Below, piece after piece: positions 23,137 through 31,406 of a stretch of DNA of 64,000 nucleotides (within the stretch, counting starts at the first letter, position 1; the number at the start of each line of letters is the position of its first letter). The DNA is from Asanoa sp. WMMD1127. Lineage in GTDB: Bacteria > Actinomycetota > Actinomycetes > Mycobacteriales > Micromonosporaceae. The DNA lies in contig NZ_JARUBP010000001.1 of the NCBI RefSeq assembly GCF_029626225.1, positions 5,704,001 through 5,768,000 on the forward strand. Reading direction: 5' to 3'. The notes beneath the pieces are model-generated. The model saw nothing but the letters and a program-made list of their open reading frames with translations, did not search any database and was not told where the DNA came from. Position numbers and translations under genes: made by a program.

Positions 23137-24155
23137 GCGCCTGCCTCCTCGCCGGCCGGGTCGCCGCCGGGTGGGTCGGGGCAACCACACGAGCCGCGTC
23201 TGACCAGCGTGACCGGCAGCACGTCGGTGGGCGCCGTGGGCTGGGTGAGCAGGTGGTTGACGGCGGCGCGGCCCACGGCGGCGATCGGCTGGGCCATCGT
23301 GGTCAGCGCGGGCAGCGTGTAGGCGGCGCCGGGAATGCCGTCGAACGAGGCGACCGCGACGTCGTCGGGGCAGCGCAGCCCCGCCTCGGCGATGGCGCGC
23401 AGCACGCCGACCGCCTGCTCGTCGCTGGCGACGAAGACGGCGTCGGGTCGTTCGGGCCGGCCGAGCAGCTCGCGGGCCGCGCCGTAGCCACCCCGTCGGC
23501 CGAACGGCGCGTGCACGACCGGCATGGAGATGCTCTCCGCGTCGAGCGCGTCGCGCCAGCCCTCGACGCGGTCGGTCGCGGGCCGGACGTCCCGCGGCCC
23601 GCCGACGCAGGCGATGCGGCGGCGGCCGTGGTCGAGCAGGTGCCGGGTGGCCGCGAAGGCGCCACCGCGGTTGTCGACGAGGACGCCTGGCGCGGCCGCC
23701 CCGGGCACCTGGCGGTCCAGGCACACCCACGGCGTGCGCGCGCGCTCCAGGTCGCCGAGGAAGCCGGCGGGGCCGTGGGCGGGCACGATGAACAGCCCGT
23801 CCACCTGGCGGGCGAGGAAGGTCCGCACGTACGTCGTCTGCCGCTCGTCGCTCTCGGCGGCGTTGCCGATCAGCAGCGTGTAGCCCTGTGCGAACGCCTC
23901 TTCCTCGATCGCCCGGGCCAGCTCCGCGAAGAACGGGTTGGCGTTGTCCGGGATGACCAGGCCGAGCGTCATGGTGCGGCTCATCCGCAGCGAACGGGCG
24001 ATGCCGTTGGGGCGGTAACCGAGCTGTTCGATGGCGGCGAGCACCTTCGCCCGGGTCTGCGCGGAGACCGGACGCGGTCCGCCGTTGACCACGTAGCTGA
24101 CCACCGCGGGTGAGGTCCCGGCGAGCCGGGCCACGTCGGTGCGTCGAACCGCCAC
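23133..24155 (-). CDS. LacI-family regulator, first gene of the sulfated-glycoside operon
   Basis: A 340-residue repressor. The N-terminal helix-turn-helix is TDVARLAGTSPAVVSYVVNG, followed by the hinge (RSLRMSRTMTLGLVIPD) and a periplasmic-binding-protein-like ligand domain. The last 20 residues add a CGCPDPPGG cysteine-containing tail seen in some actinomycete LacI proteins. GTG at 24155 was chosen because GGAGG lies seven bases upstream; an ATG at 24176 is in-frame but overlaps an operator copy and has no ribosome site. As the first operon gene it is expected to be autoregulated and relieved by a ribose- or oligosaccharide-type ligand. Confidence 0.88.
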   Translation of the reverse strand: MAVRRTDVARLAGTSPAVVSYVVNGGPRPVSAQTRAKVLAAIEQLGYRPNGIARSLRMSRTMTLGLVIPDNANPFFAELARAIEEEAFAQGYTLLIGNAAESDERQTTYVRTFLARQVDGLFIVPAHGPAGFLGDLERARTPWVCLDRQVPGAAAPGVLVDNRGGAFAATRHLLDHGRRRIACVGGPRDVRPATDRVEGWRDALDAESISMPVVHAPFGRRGGYGAARELLGRPERPDAVFVASDEQAVGVLRAIAEAGLRCPDDVAVASFDGIPGAAYTLPALTTMAQPIAAVGRAAVNHLLTQPTAPTDVLPVTLVRRGSCGCPDPPGGDPAGEEAGA

Positions 24156-24170
24156 GCTGGTACCTCCGGT

Positions 24171-24238
24171 CAACACGAGTTGCGCGAGATGTGCTGCACA
24201 TCATGCGAAGCGGTTCTCAGGTTGCGCAACACGTGTTG
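24171..24238. promoter_or_regulatory. Two LacI-type operators upstream of the operon
   Basis: CAACACGTGTTG (24227-24238) is a perfect 12-bp palindrome with the central CG typical of LacI operators. CAACACGAGTTG (24171-24182) is a one-mismatch copy. Centres are 56 bp apart, and both are flanked by TTGCGC words, one being the palindrome GTTGCGCAAC at 24221-24230. They lie immediately before the LacI start, so loop-mediated autorepression is plausible. Confidence 0.75.
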
Positions 24239-24321
24239 AATGGCCGTTACCGGACCGAGACCCGTGATCATCGCGTTGCGTTCCGTGCGGATTGACATCA
24301 CCCGAGCGCTAATCCACCATT

Positions 24322-24339
24322 CCACTAACCACTTAGTGG
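24322..24339. promoter_or_regulatory. Probable GntR/YtrA operator
   Basis: CCACTAA at 24322-24328 and TTAGTGG at 24333-24339 form a perfect seven-base inverted repeat with a four-base spacer. The right arm runs into the ribosome site of the GntR gene. This position is typical for autorepression of YtrA-type regulators. The rest of the 24239-24321 gap shows no other clear site. Confidence 0.7.
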
Positions 24340-24348
24340 AGGATGCAG

Positions 24349-24735
24349 ATGATCGCCTTCCGGCTCGACGCGCGGTCGGGCGTGCCGACCTACCTGCAGC
24401 TGGTCAACCAGGTCAAGCACGCGCTGCGGCTGGGCCTCCTCGAGCCCGGCGACCGCCTGCCCACCGCCGCCGAGGTGGTCGCCGCGCTCGCCATCAACCC
24501 CAACACCGTGCTCAAGGCCTACCGGGAGCTGGAGCGCGAGGGCCTGGTCGCCGCCCGGCCCGGCGCCGGCACGTTCGTGCAGCGCACGCTCGGGCGCGTC
24601 AGCGCCATCGACCGGGCCCGGCTCCGGCGGCAGCTCGTCGGTTGGATGCGGTCGGCGGCCGAGGCCGGCCTCGACCGGGAGGACATCGACGCCCTCGTCG
24701 CGGCCGCCCGCCTGGACGCGGAGGCGGCCGCGTGA
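24349..24735 (+). CDS. GntR-family regulator, YtrA subfamily
   Basis: A 128-residue regulator with a GntR winged helix (YLQLVNQVKHALRLG, AEVVAALAINPNTVLKAYRE, GLVAARPGAGTFV) and only a short C-terminal dimerisation helix pair, which is the YtrA hallmark. Such proteins control an adjacent ABC exporter. ATG at 24349 is preferred to ATG at 24343 because GGAGG directly abuts the latter but stands six bases from the former. It shares a GTGA overlap with the ATPase gene, forming a three-gene operon. Confidence 0.88.
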   Translation: MIAFRLDARSGVPTYLQLVNQVKHALRLGLLEPGDRLPTAAEVVAALAINPNTVLKAYRELEREGLVAARPGAGTFVQRTLGRVSAIDRARLRRQLVGWMRSAAEAGLDREDIDALVAAARLDAEAAA

Positions 24736-25622
24736 CGGCCGCGGTGGAGACGGTCCGGCTCGGCCGGCGGTACGGGCGGACCTGGGCGCTGCGGGACTGC
24801 GGCCTGACCGTCCCGAGTGGACGCGTCGTGGCCCTCGTCGGGCCCAACGGCGCGGGCAAGACCACACTGCTCAACCTGCTGGCCGGGCTGATCCGGCCGT
24901 CGGCCGGCCACGTGCTGCGGTTCGGTGAGCCGGTGCGCGACGACACCGCGTCGCTGTCCCGGGTGGCCTACATGGCCCAGGACTCGGCGCTCTACCCGAC
25001 GTTCCGGGTCGAGGAGCTGCTCACCTTCGGCCGCCGGCTCAACCCGGGCTGGGACGACACGCTGGCCCGCGACCGGCTGGGCCGGCTCGGCATCCCGCTC
25101 GGCAGGCGGGTGCGGCAGCTCTCCGGCGGCCAGCGCGCCCAGTGCGCCCTCGTGCTCGCCCTGGCCAAGCGGCCCGACCTGCTGCTGCTCGACGAGCCGC
25201 TGGCCAGCCTCGACCCGCTGGCCCGGCACGACGTGATGGCGGTGCTGATGGAGATGGTCGCGCTGCACGACACGACCGTCGTGCTGTCGTCGCACATCAT
25301 CGCCGACCTGGTGGAGACCTGCGACTGGCTGGTCGCCGTCAACCGGGGGCGGGTGCAGCTCAGTGGCGCCATCGAGGAGCTGCTGGCCGGGCACGCGGTG
25401 GTCGGCGGACCGATCGAGGCGCGGCCGATGCTGCCGGACCGGTTGCCGGTGGTGACCGAGACCGCCCGGGGACGGCAGGTCGACCTGCTGGTCCGGTCGA
25501 CCGCGGAGGCGCACGGGCCGGCCTGGACCGCGCGGCCGCCGTCGCTCGACGAGCTGGTCCGCGGCTATCTCGGCGCGCCCGACGCGAGCGCGCTGCCCGG
25601 CCCCACAGCGGTGGTGCGCTGA
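24732..25622 (+). CDS. ABC transporter ATP-binding protein
   Basis: A 296-residue nucleotide-binding protein. Walker A LVGPNGAGKTTLLNLL, Q-loop AYMAQDSALYP, signature QLSGGQRAQCAL, Walker B PDLLLLDEPLASLD, and H-loop VVLSSHII. The C-terminal 80 residues resemble the regulatory tail of YtrB/CcmA-type exporters. GTG at 24732 overlaps the GntR stop. Together with the next gene it forms an exporter likely responding to cell-envelope stress or antibiotics, by analogy with ytr operons. Confidence 0.92.
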   Translation: MTAAVETVRLGRRYGRTWALRDCGLTVPSGRVVALVGPNGAGKTTLLNLLAGLIRPSAGHVLRFGEPVRDDTASLSRVAYMAQDSALYPTFRVEELLTFGRRLNPGWDDTLARDRLGRLGIPLGRRVRQLSGGQRAQCALVLALAKRPDLLLLDEPLASLDPLARHDVMAVLMEMVALHDTTVVLSSHIIADLVETCDWLVAVNRGRVQLSGAIEELLAGHAVVGGPIEARPMLPDRLPVVTETARGRQVDLLVRSTAEAHGPAWTARPPSLDELVRGYLGAPDASALPGPTAVVR

Positions 25623-26542
25623 TGCTCTGGCTCGTCTGGCGCCAGCACCGCTGGCAGTTCCTCGCCGTCACTGCGGTCACAATCGTCTACTGTGGATACA
25701 TTGCCCGGATCGGCCTCGGGGCGCCCGCGGCGGTGCGCGCCTGCACTGGCGCCTGCGAGGCTCTCAACGCCGCCAGGAGCGACTGGAGCGGCGCCGTCTA
25801 CCTCGGCAACCTCCTGCCGGCCGCGGTCGGCATCTTCTGGGGCGCGCCGCTGCTGGCCCGCGAGACGGAGCAGGGGACGATCCGCCTGGCGCTCACGCAG
25901 TCGGTCAGTCGCCGCCGGTGGCTCGCCACCAAGCTCGGCGTTCTCGCGGCCGTCGCCGCCGTGCTCGGCCTGACCGTCGGGACGACGGTCAGCTGGGCGG
26001 GCGCCCGGTTCGGAGCCTTCGCCGACCGGCCGTTCGGCAACGACGTGGTGTTCAGCCAGGCGGGACTCGTCCCGGTCGCGATGTGGGTGTTCGCGCTGCT
26101 CGCCGGCGCCGCCCTGGGCGCTGTCCTGCGGCGGCTGATGCCCGCCCTGGCGGCCACGGTGCTGGTGCTGGCGCTCGCGTTCGGCGGCCTCGTCGCGCTG
26201 CGTCCCCATCTCGTGCCACCGGTGACGGCCGTCGCCGGAGCGGACCGGATGCTGCCCGACCCCTGGATGGAGGCCGACGAGCGCGGCTGGATCCAGGACG
26301 TGTCCTACGTGGACAGGGACGGTCGCGTGCTGAGCCCGGCCGGCGCCGGCCTCGTCTGCGCCGATCCGGCCAACACCTACCCGACACCCGCGTGCCTCGC
26401 CCGGACGGGCCTGCGCCAGCGGGCGGTATACCAGCCGGCCGACCGTTACGTCTGGTTCCAGCTGATCGAGATGGGCCTGTTGCTGGTGGTCTCGGCGGGA
26501 CTGGGGGTGGTCGTACGCCGGAGGGTGGTCGACGCCGTTTAG
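25622..26542 (+). CDS. ABC-2-type transporter permease
   Basis: A 306-residue membrane protein with about six hydrophobic segments (first LAVTAVTIVYCGYIARIGL, last LLLVVSAGLGVVVRRRV). It carries the permease-type stretch GIFWGAPLLARETEQGTIRLALTQS that precedes the ATPase contact region, and a large extracellular loop between segments five and six with three Cys. The start overlaps the ATPase stop by one base (TGATG). Role: membrane partner of the exporter above; the substrate is unknown. Confidence 0.85.
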   Translation: MLWLVWRQHRWQFLAVTAVTIVYCGYIARIGLGAPAAVRACTGACEALNAARSDWSGAVYLGNLLPAAVGIFWGAPLLARETEQGTIRLALTQSVSRRRWLATKLGVLAAVAAVLGLTVGTTVSWAGARFGAFADRPFGNDVVFSQAGLVPVAMWVFALLAGAALGAVLRRLMPALAATVLVLALAFGGLVALRPHLVPPVTAVAGADRMLPDPWMEADERGWIQDVSYVDRDGRVLSPAGAGLVCADPANTYPTPACLARTGLRQRAVYQPADRYVWFQLIEMGLLLVVSAGLGVVVRRRVVDAV

Positions 26543-26565
26543 CTGAGCCCTCGAAAGCCCCCGCG

Positions 26566-26571
26566 TAAGGT
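26566..26571 (+). promoter_or_regulatory. -10 element of a leaderless promoter
   Basis: TAAGGT (TANNNT type) lies six bases before the GTG at 26578. There is no Shine-Dalgarno-like sequence at the usual distance, so transcription probably starts at or next to the GTG. This fits the known actinobacterial pattern of leaderless mRNAs. The -35 region is not obvious. Confidence 0.55.
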
Positions 26572-26577
26572 CGGGGT

Positions 26578-27108
26578 GTGGTCGACTCCGACCTGCTGCG
26601 CGGCGAGGTGGTGCTGCGCGTCAACGGCGCGGACCGGGTCCTGCACGTGGACAACCGGGTCACCCTGCTCGACGCCCTCCGGGAGCACCTCGGCCTCACC
26701 GGCACCAAGAAGGGCTGCGACCACGGCCAGTGCGGCGCCTGCACCGTGCTGCTCGACGGCGACCGGGCAAACAGCTGCCTGCTGTTCGCGGTGGCCGTGG
26801 ACGGCCGTGCCGTGACCACGGTGGAGGGCCTCGCCGACGGCGACGACCTGCACCCGTTGCAGCGCGCGTTCATCGCGCACGACGGTTTCCAGTGCGGCTA
26901 CTGCACACCCGGTCAGCTGTGCTCCGCGGTGGGCATGCTGGCCGAGGCGGCCGACGGCATGCCCAGCTGGATCAGCCCCGACCTCGACGACCGGGCGCCG
27001 ATCGACCTCGACGACGAGGAGATCCGCGAGCGGTTGAGCGGCAACCTCTGCCGGTGCGGCGCGTACGCCGGGATCGTCGCCGCGGTCCGCGAGGTGGCCG
27101 ACGGATGA
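26578..27108 (+). CDS. 2Fe-2S subunit of a molybdenum hydroxylase (PaoA/XdhA-like)
   Basis: A 176-residue small subunit that passes electrons between the molybdenum and FAD subunits. The plant-type ferredoxin cluster ligands are in GTKKGCDHGQCGACTVL plus a Cys further on (ANSCLLF). The second cluster is in FQCGYCTPGQLCSAVG and NLCRCGAY. All eight cysteines are present. It lacks a twin-arginine signal, so the complex appears cytoplasmic. The gene overlaps the FAD subunit by four bases (ATGA). Confidence 0.92.
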   Translation: MVDSDLLRGEVVLRVNGADRVLHVDNRVTLLDALREHLGLTGTKKGCDHGQCGACTVLLDGDRANSCLLFAVAVDGRAVTTVEGLADGDDLHPLQRAFIAHDGFQCGYCTPGQLCSAVGMLAEAADGMPSWISPDLDDRAPIDLDDEEIRERLSGNLCRCGAYAGIVAAVREVADG

Positions 27109-28094
27109 GGGCGTTCCAATACGCGAAGGCCGGCGAACCCGGCGAGGCCGCGGCCCTCGTCGCCGGCGTGCCGGGCGCGGTGTACCTCGGCGGCGGGACC
27201 AACCTGGTCGACCTGATGAAGCTCGGCGTGCTCCGGCCGGGGCTGCTGGTCGACGTGAGCGCGCTGCCCTATGACGCGGTCGAGCACCGGCCCGACGGCG
27301 GCGTGCTGATCGGCGGGACGGTCCGCAACCACCGGCTGGCGCTGGACGCCGGGATCCGGCGGCGCTTCCCCGCCGTCGCGCGGGCCGTGCTCGCCGGCGC
27401 GTCCGGCCAGATCCGCAGCCAGGCGACCGTGGCGGGCAACCTCCTGCAGCGCACGCGCTGCCCGTACTTCCAGAACACCACCACGCCGTGCAACAAGCGT
27501 TCCCCCGGCACCGGCTGCTCGGCGATCCGCGGGCACCACCGGGACCTGGCGGTGATCGGCACCTCCGACGCCTGCGTGGCGTCCCACCCGTCGGACCTGG
27601 CGGTCGCGTTGGCCGCGTACGACGCGGTCGTCGAGGTGCGCCGGCCCGACGGGGTCGAGCGGTTGGTGCCGATCCACGACCTGCACCGGCTGCCTGGTGA
27701 CACGCCGTGGATCGAGACCGTGCTCGAACCCGGCGACCTGCTCACCGGGGTCCAGCTGCCGGCGCCGCCGGAGGGCGCGGTGGCCACCTACCGCAAGGTG
27801 CGCGACCGGTGGTCGTACGCGTTCGCCGTGGTCTCGGTCGCGGCCGTGCTCCGCCGCGGCCACGGCGGCCGGCTCGACGAGGTGCGGCTCGCGCTGGGCG
27901 GGGTCGGGCCGAAGCCGTGGCGGTTGTGGGCGACGGAGCGGTTGCTGATCGGCGCCGATCCCGGTGACGACGACGTGCGGGCGGCGGTCGAGGCGGGGCT
28001 GGCCGACGCGCGGCCGTTGCCCGACAACGCGTTCAAGCTGTCGCTGGCGGCCGACCTGGTCGCGGCGGTGCTGCGGCCGGGAGGCGCCCCGTGA
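27105..28094 (+). CDS. FAD-binding subunit of a molybdenum hydroxylase (PaoB/YagS-like)
   Basis: A 329-residue subunit. The FAD motif YLGGGTNLVDLMKLGV lies near residue 25, and the ATVAGNLLQRT motif follows. An inserted cluster-binding loop TRCPYFQNTTTPCNKRSPGT plus GCSA provides four cysteines for a 4Fe-4S cluster, as in the PaoABC aldehyde oxidoreductase of E. coli and unlike classical xanthine dehydrogenases. Start overlaps the small subunit, stop overlaps the large subunit (GTGA). This loop decides in favour of a PaoABC-type aldehyde oxidoreductase. Confidence 0.9.
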   Translation: MRAFQYAKAGEPGEAAALVAGVPGAVYLGGGTNLVDLMKLGVLRPGLLVDVSALPYDAVEHRPDGGVLIGGTVRNHRLALDAGIRRRFPAVARAVLAGASGQIRSQATVAGNLLQRTRCPYFQNTTTPCNKRSPGTGCSAIRGHHRDLAVIGTSDACVASHPSDLAVALAAYDAVVEVRRPDGVERLVPIHDLHRLPGDTPWIETVLEPGDLLTGVQLPAPPEGAVATYRKVRDRWSYAFAVVSVAAVLRRGHGGRLDEVRLALGGVGPKPWRLWATERLLIGADPGDDDVRAAVEAGLADARPLPDNAFKLSLAADLVAAVLRPGGAP

Positions 28095-30160
28095 CCGCCG
28101 GCACCGGGCTGTCCAGGCTGGAGGGACGCGACAAGGTCACCGGCGCGGCCCGCTACGCCTACGAGTACGAGGTGCCGGGCGCGCTGTACGTGTGGCCGGT
28201 CGGGTCCACAGTGGCCAGCGGTGTGGTGACCTCGGTCGAGGGCGCGGCGGCGCTGGACGAGCCGGGCGTGGTCGCCGTCCTCGACCACACCAACGCGCCG
28301 CGGCTGCGGGCGGGCGTCGCCGAGGACCAGCTGGTGCTCCAGACGCCCGAGGTCTCCTACCGGGGGCAGGTCGTCGCCGGGGTCGTCGCGACGACGCCGG
28401 AGGCCGCGCGGGAAGGCGCCGACCAGGTGCTGGTCCGCTACGCGGAGCGCCCGCACAAGGTGGTGCTCGACCCGGACGACCCGGACCTTTCGCTGCCCGA
28501 GGTCACCAACGCCGGCTTCCCGGGCCTGTCGGTGATCGGCGACGTCGATGCCGCCCTCGCCGCGGCGGACGTGGTGGTGGACGCGGTCTACCGCACCCCG
28601 CCGCAGCACAACAATCCGATGGAGACGGTGGCCGTCATCGCGTCGTGGTCCGGTGACCGGCTCACCGTGTGGGACTCCAACCAGGGCCCGTGGCGGGCTG
28701 CGGTGGGGTTCGGGATGCTGTGGGGGATCCCGCCGGAGCAGGTCGAGGTGATCACCGAGCACGTCGGCGGTGGCTTCGGCAGCAAGGTCTGGCCGACGGC
28801 CGGCGCGGTGCTCGCGACGCTGGCCGCCCGGGTGACGGGCCGCCCCTGCAAGCTGATGCTGACCCGGCAGCAGATGTTCACGATGGCGCCGGCCCGCACC
28901 GCCACGCGCAGCCACGTCCGGCTCGGCGCCCGCCGCGACGGCACGCTGACCGCGATCGACCACGACGCGCTGCAGTACAGCTCGGTGATCCACGAGTTCG
29001 TCGAGCAGACGGGCACGGCCACCCGCACCATGTACGCGTCGGACGCGCTGCGGATCCGGCATCGGCTCGCCCGGCTGCACCTGCCGACGCCGCGGGTCAT
29101 GCGGGCGCCGGGCAAGACCCCCGGCATGTACGCGCTGGAGTCGGCGATGGACGAGCTCGCGTACGCCCTCGGGCTGGATCCGTTGGAACTGCGCGTGCGC
29201 AACGAGCCGTCGGTCGAACCGGCCACCGGCCTGCCGTTCGGCGGCCGCCACCTGGTCGAGTGCCTGACCACCGGCGCGGACCGGTTCGGCTGGTCGTCCC
29301 GCGATCCCACACCGGGCGTGCGCCGCCGCGGCCGCTACCTGTTCGGCACGGGCCTGGCGTCCTCGGTCTACCCGGTCTACCAGGGCCCCGCCCGGGCGAC
29401 GGCCCGGGCGGAGCCGGACGGCACGTTCCAGGTGCGGGTCGGCGCGGTCGACATCGGCACGGGCGCCCGCACGGCGCTGTGGCAGCTGGCCGCCGACGTC
29501 TTCGGTGTGGCCCCGTCGCAGGTCACCATCCACCTCGGACGGTCCGCCTACGGCGAGGCGGCGGTCGCGGGCGGCTCGGCCGGCACGGCGTCCTGGGGCG
29601 GCGCGGTCCGCAAGGCGTGCACGGAGCTGTGCCGGCGGCTGGCCGAGCACGGGGGAGCGGTCCCGGCCGACGGCCTGGAGGTGGTCGCCGACACCACCGA
29701 GGACCAGCCCGCGCCGGACCACGCGTGGCACTCCTACGGCGCCCACTTCTGCGCGGTCCGGGTCGACGCCGACACGGGCGAGGTCCGCGTCGACCGCCTG
29801 CTCGGCGTCTTCTCCCACGGCCACGCGCTCAACGCCCGCACGGCACACTCCCAGCTCATCGGCGGCATGGTCATGGGCGTCTCGATGGCGCTCGACGAAC
29901 AGACGGTGATCGACCCGCACCTGGGCCTGTTCGTCAACCACGACCTGGCCCAGTACCACGTCGCGGCGAACGCGGACATCCGCGGCCTGGAGGCGCATTC
30001 GCTGGAGCACGCCGACGACGACGTCACCCTGGTCGGCGGCAAGGGCATCGGCGAGCTCGGCATCGTCGGCGCGGCCGCAGCGGTGGCCAACGCGGTTTAT
30101 CACGCCACCGGCGTACGCGTCCGCGACCTCCCCATCACCCTCGAGCGCGTGCGGGCCTAG
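28091..30160 (+). CDS. Molybdopterin-binding subunit of a molybdenum hydroxylase (PaoC/YagR-like)
   Basis: A 689-residue catalytic subunit. The molybdenum-cofactor motif VGGGFGSKVW lies around residue 232, the substrate loop RAPGKTPGMYALESAMDEL near 340, and the catalytic Glu in GGKGIGELGIVGAA near the end. Expected reaction: hydroxylation of an aldehyde or N-heterocycle with water as the oxygen source. Cofactor-insertion factors (XdhC/PaoD) are not seen beside it and must be encoded elsewhere. Its last codons overlap the convergent DinB gene by four bases. Confidence 0.9.
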   Translation: MTAGTGLSRLEGRDKVTGAARYAYEYEVPGALYVWPVGSTVASGVVTSVEGAAALDEPGVVAVLDHTNAPRLRAGVAEDQLVLQTPEVSYRGQVVAGVVATTPEAAREGADQVLVRYAERPHKVVLDPDDPDLSLPEVTNAGFPGLSVIGDVDAALAAADVVVDAVYRTPPQHNNPMETVAVIASWSGDRLTVWDSNQGPWRAAVGFGMLWGIPPEQVEVITEHVGGGFGSKVWPTAGAVLATLAARVTGRPCKLMLTRQQMFTMAPARTATRSHVRLGARRDGTLTAIDHDALQYSSVIHEFVEQTGTATRTMYASDALRIRHRLARLHLPTPRVMRAPGKTPGMYALESAMDELAYALGLDPLELRVRNEPSVEPATGLPFGGRHLVECLTTGADRFGWSSRDPTPGVRRRGRYLFGTGLASSVYPVYQGPARATARAEPDGTFQVRVGAVDIGTGARTALWQLAADVFGVAPSQVTIHLGRSAYGEAAVAGGSAGTASWGGAVRKACTELCRRLAEHGGAVPADGLEVVADTTEDQPAPDHAWHSYGAHFCAVRVDADTGEVRVDRLLGVFSHGHALNARTAHSQLIGGMVMGVSMALDEQTVIDPHLGLFVNHDLAQYHVAANADIRGLEAHSLEHADDDVTLVGGKGIGELGIVGAAAAVANAVYHATGVRVRDLPITLERVRA

Positions 30161-30786
30161 AGCCGTTCCCGCAGCACCGCCACGCCAGGGCCCGTCAGGT
30201 CGTCGAGGTATGCGGGCCGGCCGGCGATCGCCATGGTGAGCGCCAGCGTCGGGCCGCTCACCAGTGGGCCCGTGCCCGTGGCGAACGGGCCGTCGGTGGC
30301 TTCCAGGCGCAGGTCCTTGGCCTTGGTGCGGCTGTCGACGGTGAAGTCGCGGCTCGTGAAGAACGTCGCGACCGCGGTGGCCGACTCGACCGACGGGGTG
30401 CGTGGCAGGCCGAGCGGGCGCCGGATGTCCTGGCCGTGCACGACCACCTCGCCGAGCCACGCGGCCGTGTCGCCGGTCGGGGCCGTGGTGGAGGTGACGA
30501 CGTGGCGGAAGCGGTCGAGCGTCTCCGCGGGCGTCGCGCCGCGGTGCTCGGCCATCCGCCGCTGGTTGTGCACGTCCGCGTCGAAGCGCGCGCCGACGAT
30601 GCTGGCCAGCCAGCGGAACCGGCCGGTGCTGGCGCCGGCGGTGAGGTGGGCGACCACGTCCTCGACGGTCCAGTCGCCGCACAGCGTCGGCCTCGACCAG
30701 TCGTCGTCGGCCAGCGTGGCCAGGTCCTCGGCGAGCGCCGCACGCTCGGCGCGGACGGCTTTCCAGAGCGGGTCGGTGCTGGTCAC
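30157..30786 (-). CDS. Mycothiol-dependent DinB/maleylpyruvate-isomerase-like protein
   Basis: A 209-residue protein of the TIGR03083/DinB_2 superfamily. The N-terminal four-helix metal-binding domain carries TVEDVVAHLTAGAS (first His), DADVHNQRR and WLGEVVVHGQDIRRPLGLP (later His), giving the three-His site. The C-terminal SCP2-like region ends GVAVLRERL. Possible thiol-dependent isomerase or transferase in the cytoplasm; the exact reaction is unknown. GTG at 30786 overlaps the TetR stop (GTGA), so both are co-transcribed. Confidence 0.75.
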   Translation of the reverse strand: MTSTDPLWKAVRAERAALAEDLATLADDDWSRPTLCGDWTVEDVVAHLTAGASTGRFRWLASIVGARFDADVHNQRRMAEHRGATPAETLDRFRHVVTSTTAPTGDTAAWLGEVVVHGQDIRRPLGLPRTPSVESATAVATFFTSRDFTVDSRTKAKDLRLEATDGPFATGTGPLVSGPTLALTMAIAGRPAYLDDLTGPGVAVLRERL

Positions 30787-31397
30787 GGATCAGCTTCTTC
30801 CTTGCCGAGGAGGGCCTGCAGCAGTTGACGGTAGACCCGCAGCTGGGCCCGCATCGCCGAGGGGTCGGTGTAGGTGCGGCACAGGATGAACGCGCCTTCG
30901 AACGTGGTGTAGAGATGGTCGGCCAGCGCCTCCACGTCGATGTCCGGCCGACCGGCCAGCGCCGGCCGCAGCAGGTCGGTCAGGGCGTCGCGCCACGCGC
31001 GGGTGGCCTTCGCGACCTGGTCGTTGATCTCGCTGCCGGTGAACTCGCGCTCCGCCAGGACGGTGGCGTAGAGGCAGCCCGACTGCTCCGACATGAGCGC
31101 GTCCGCGCCGTCCTCGTAGTGGCGGACGAAGGCGACCGCCCGTGCCGCCGGGTCGGTGTGGTGGGCGGTGGCCGCGAGGCCCGCGTCGAGGTGGGCCAGG
31201 TCCGCGGCCACGTAACGCTCCACGAGCTGGACCGCCAGGTCGGTCTTCGAGCTGAAGTGGTGGAAGAACGCGCCCTTAGAGCTGGCCGCCTCGGCGATCA
31301 CCTGGTCGACCGAGGTGGCGCTGTAACCCTGGTCGGTCATCAGCCGCTCGGCGACGCGCAGGATCCGCTCCCGTGTCGGGTTCCCGTCCCTCGGCAT
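30783..31397 (-). CDS. TetR-family regulator
   Basis: A 204-residue repressor. The N-terminal HTH is RERILRVAERLMTDQGYSAT, VDQVIAEAASSKGAFFHHFS, KTDLAVQLVERYV. The C-terminal ligand domain is helical and of the AcrR/NemR style. ATG at 31397 follows no strong ribosome site. It is divergent from the homocysteine methyltransferase, with a duplicated palindromic operator between, and is in an operon with the DinB protein. It should repress itself and probably the methyltransferase. Confidence 0.9.
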   Translation of the reverse strand: MPRDGNPTRERILRVAERLMTDQGYSATSVDQVIAEAASSKGAFFHHFSSKTDLAVQLVERYVAADLAHLDAGLAATAHHTDPAARAVAFVRHYEDGADALMSEQSGCLYATVLAEREFTGSEINDQVAKATRAWRDALTDLLRPALAGRPDIDVEALADHLYTTFEGAFILCRTYTDPSAMRAQLRVYRQLLQALLGKEEADP

Positions 31398-31406
31398 TTC
31401 TCCGTT

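Noticed and set aside
27788-30682. A 964-codon minus-strand frame opposite the molybdoenzyme genes
   Set aside because: High GC removes stop codons by chance; the plus-strand PaoABC genes carry all the cofactor motifs.
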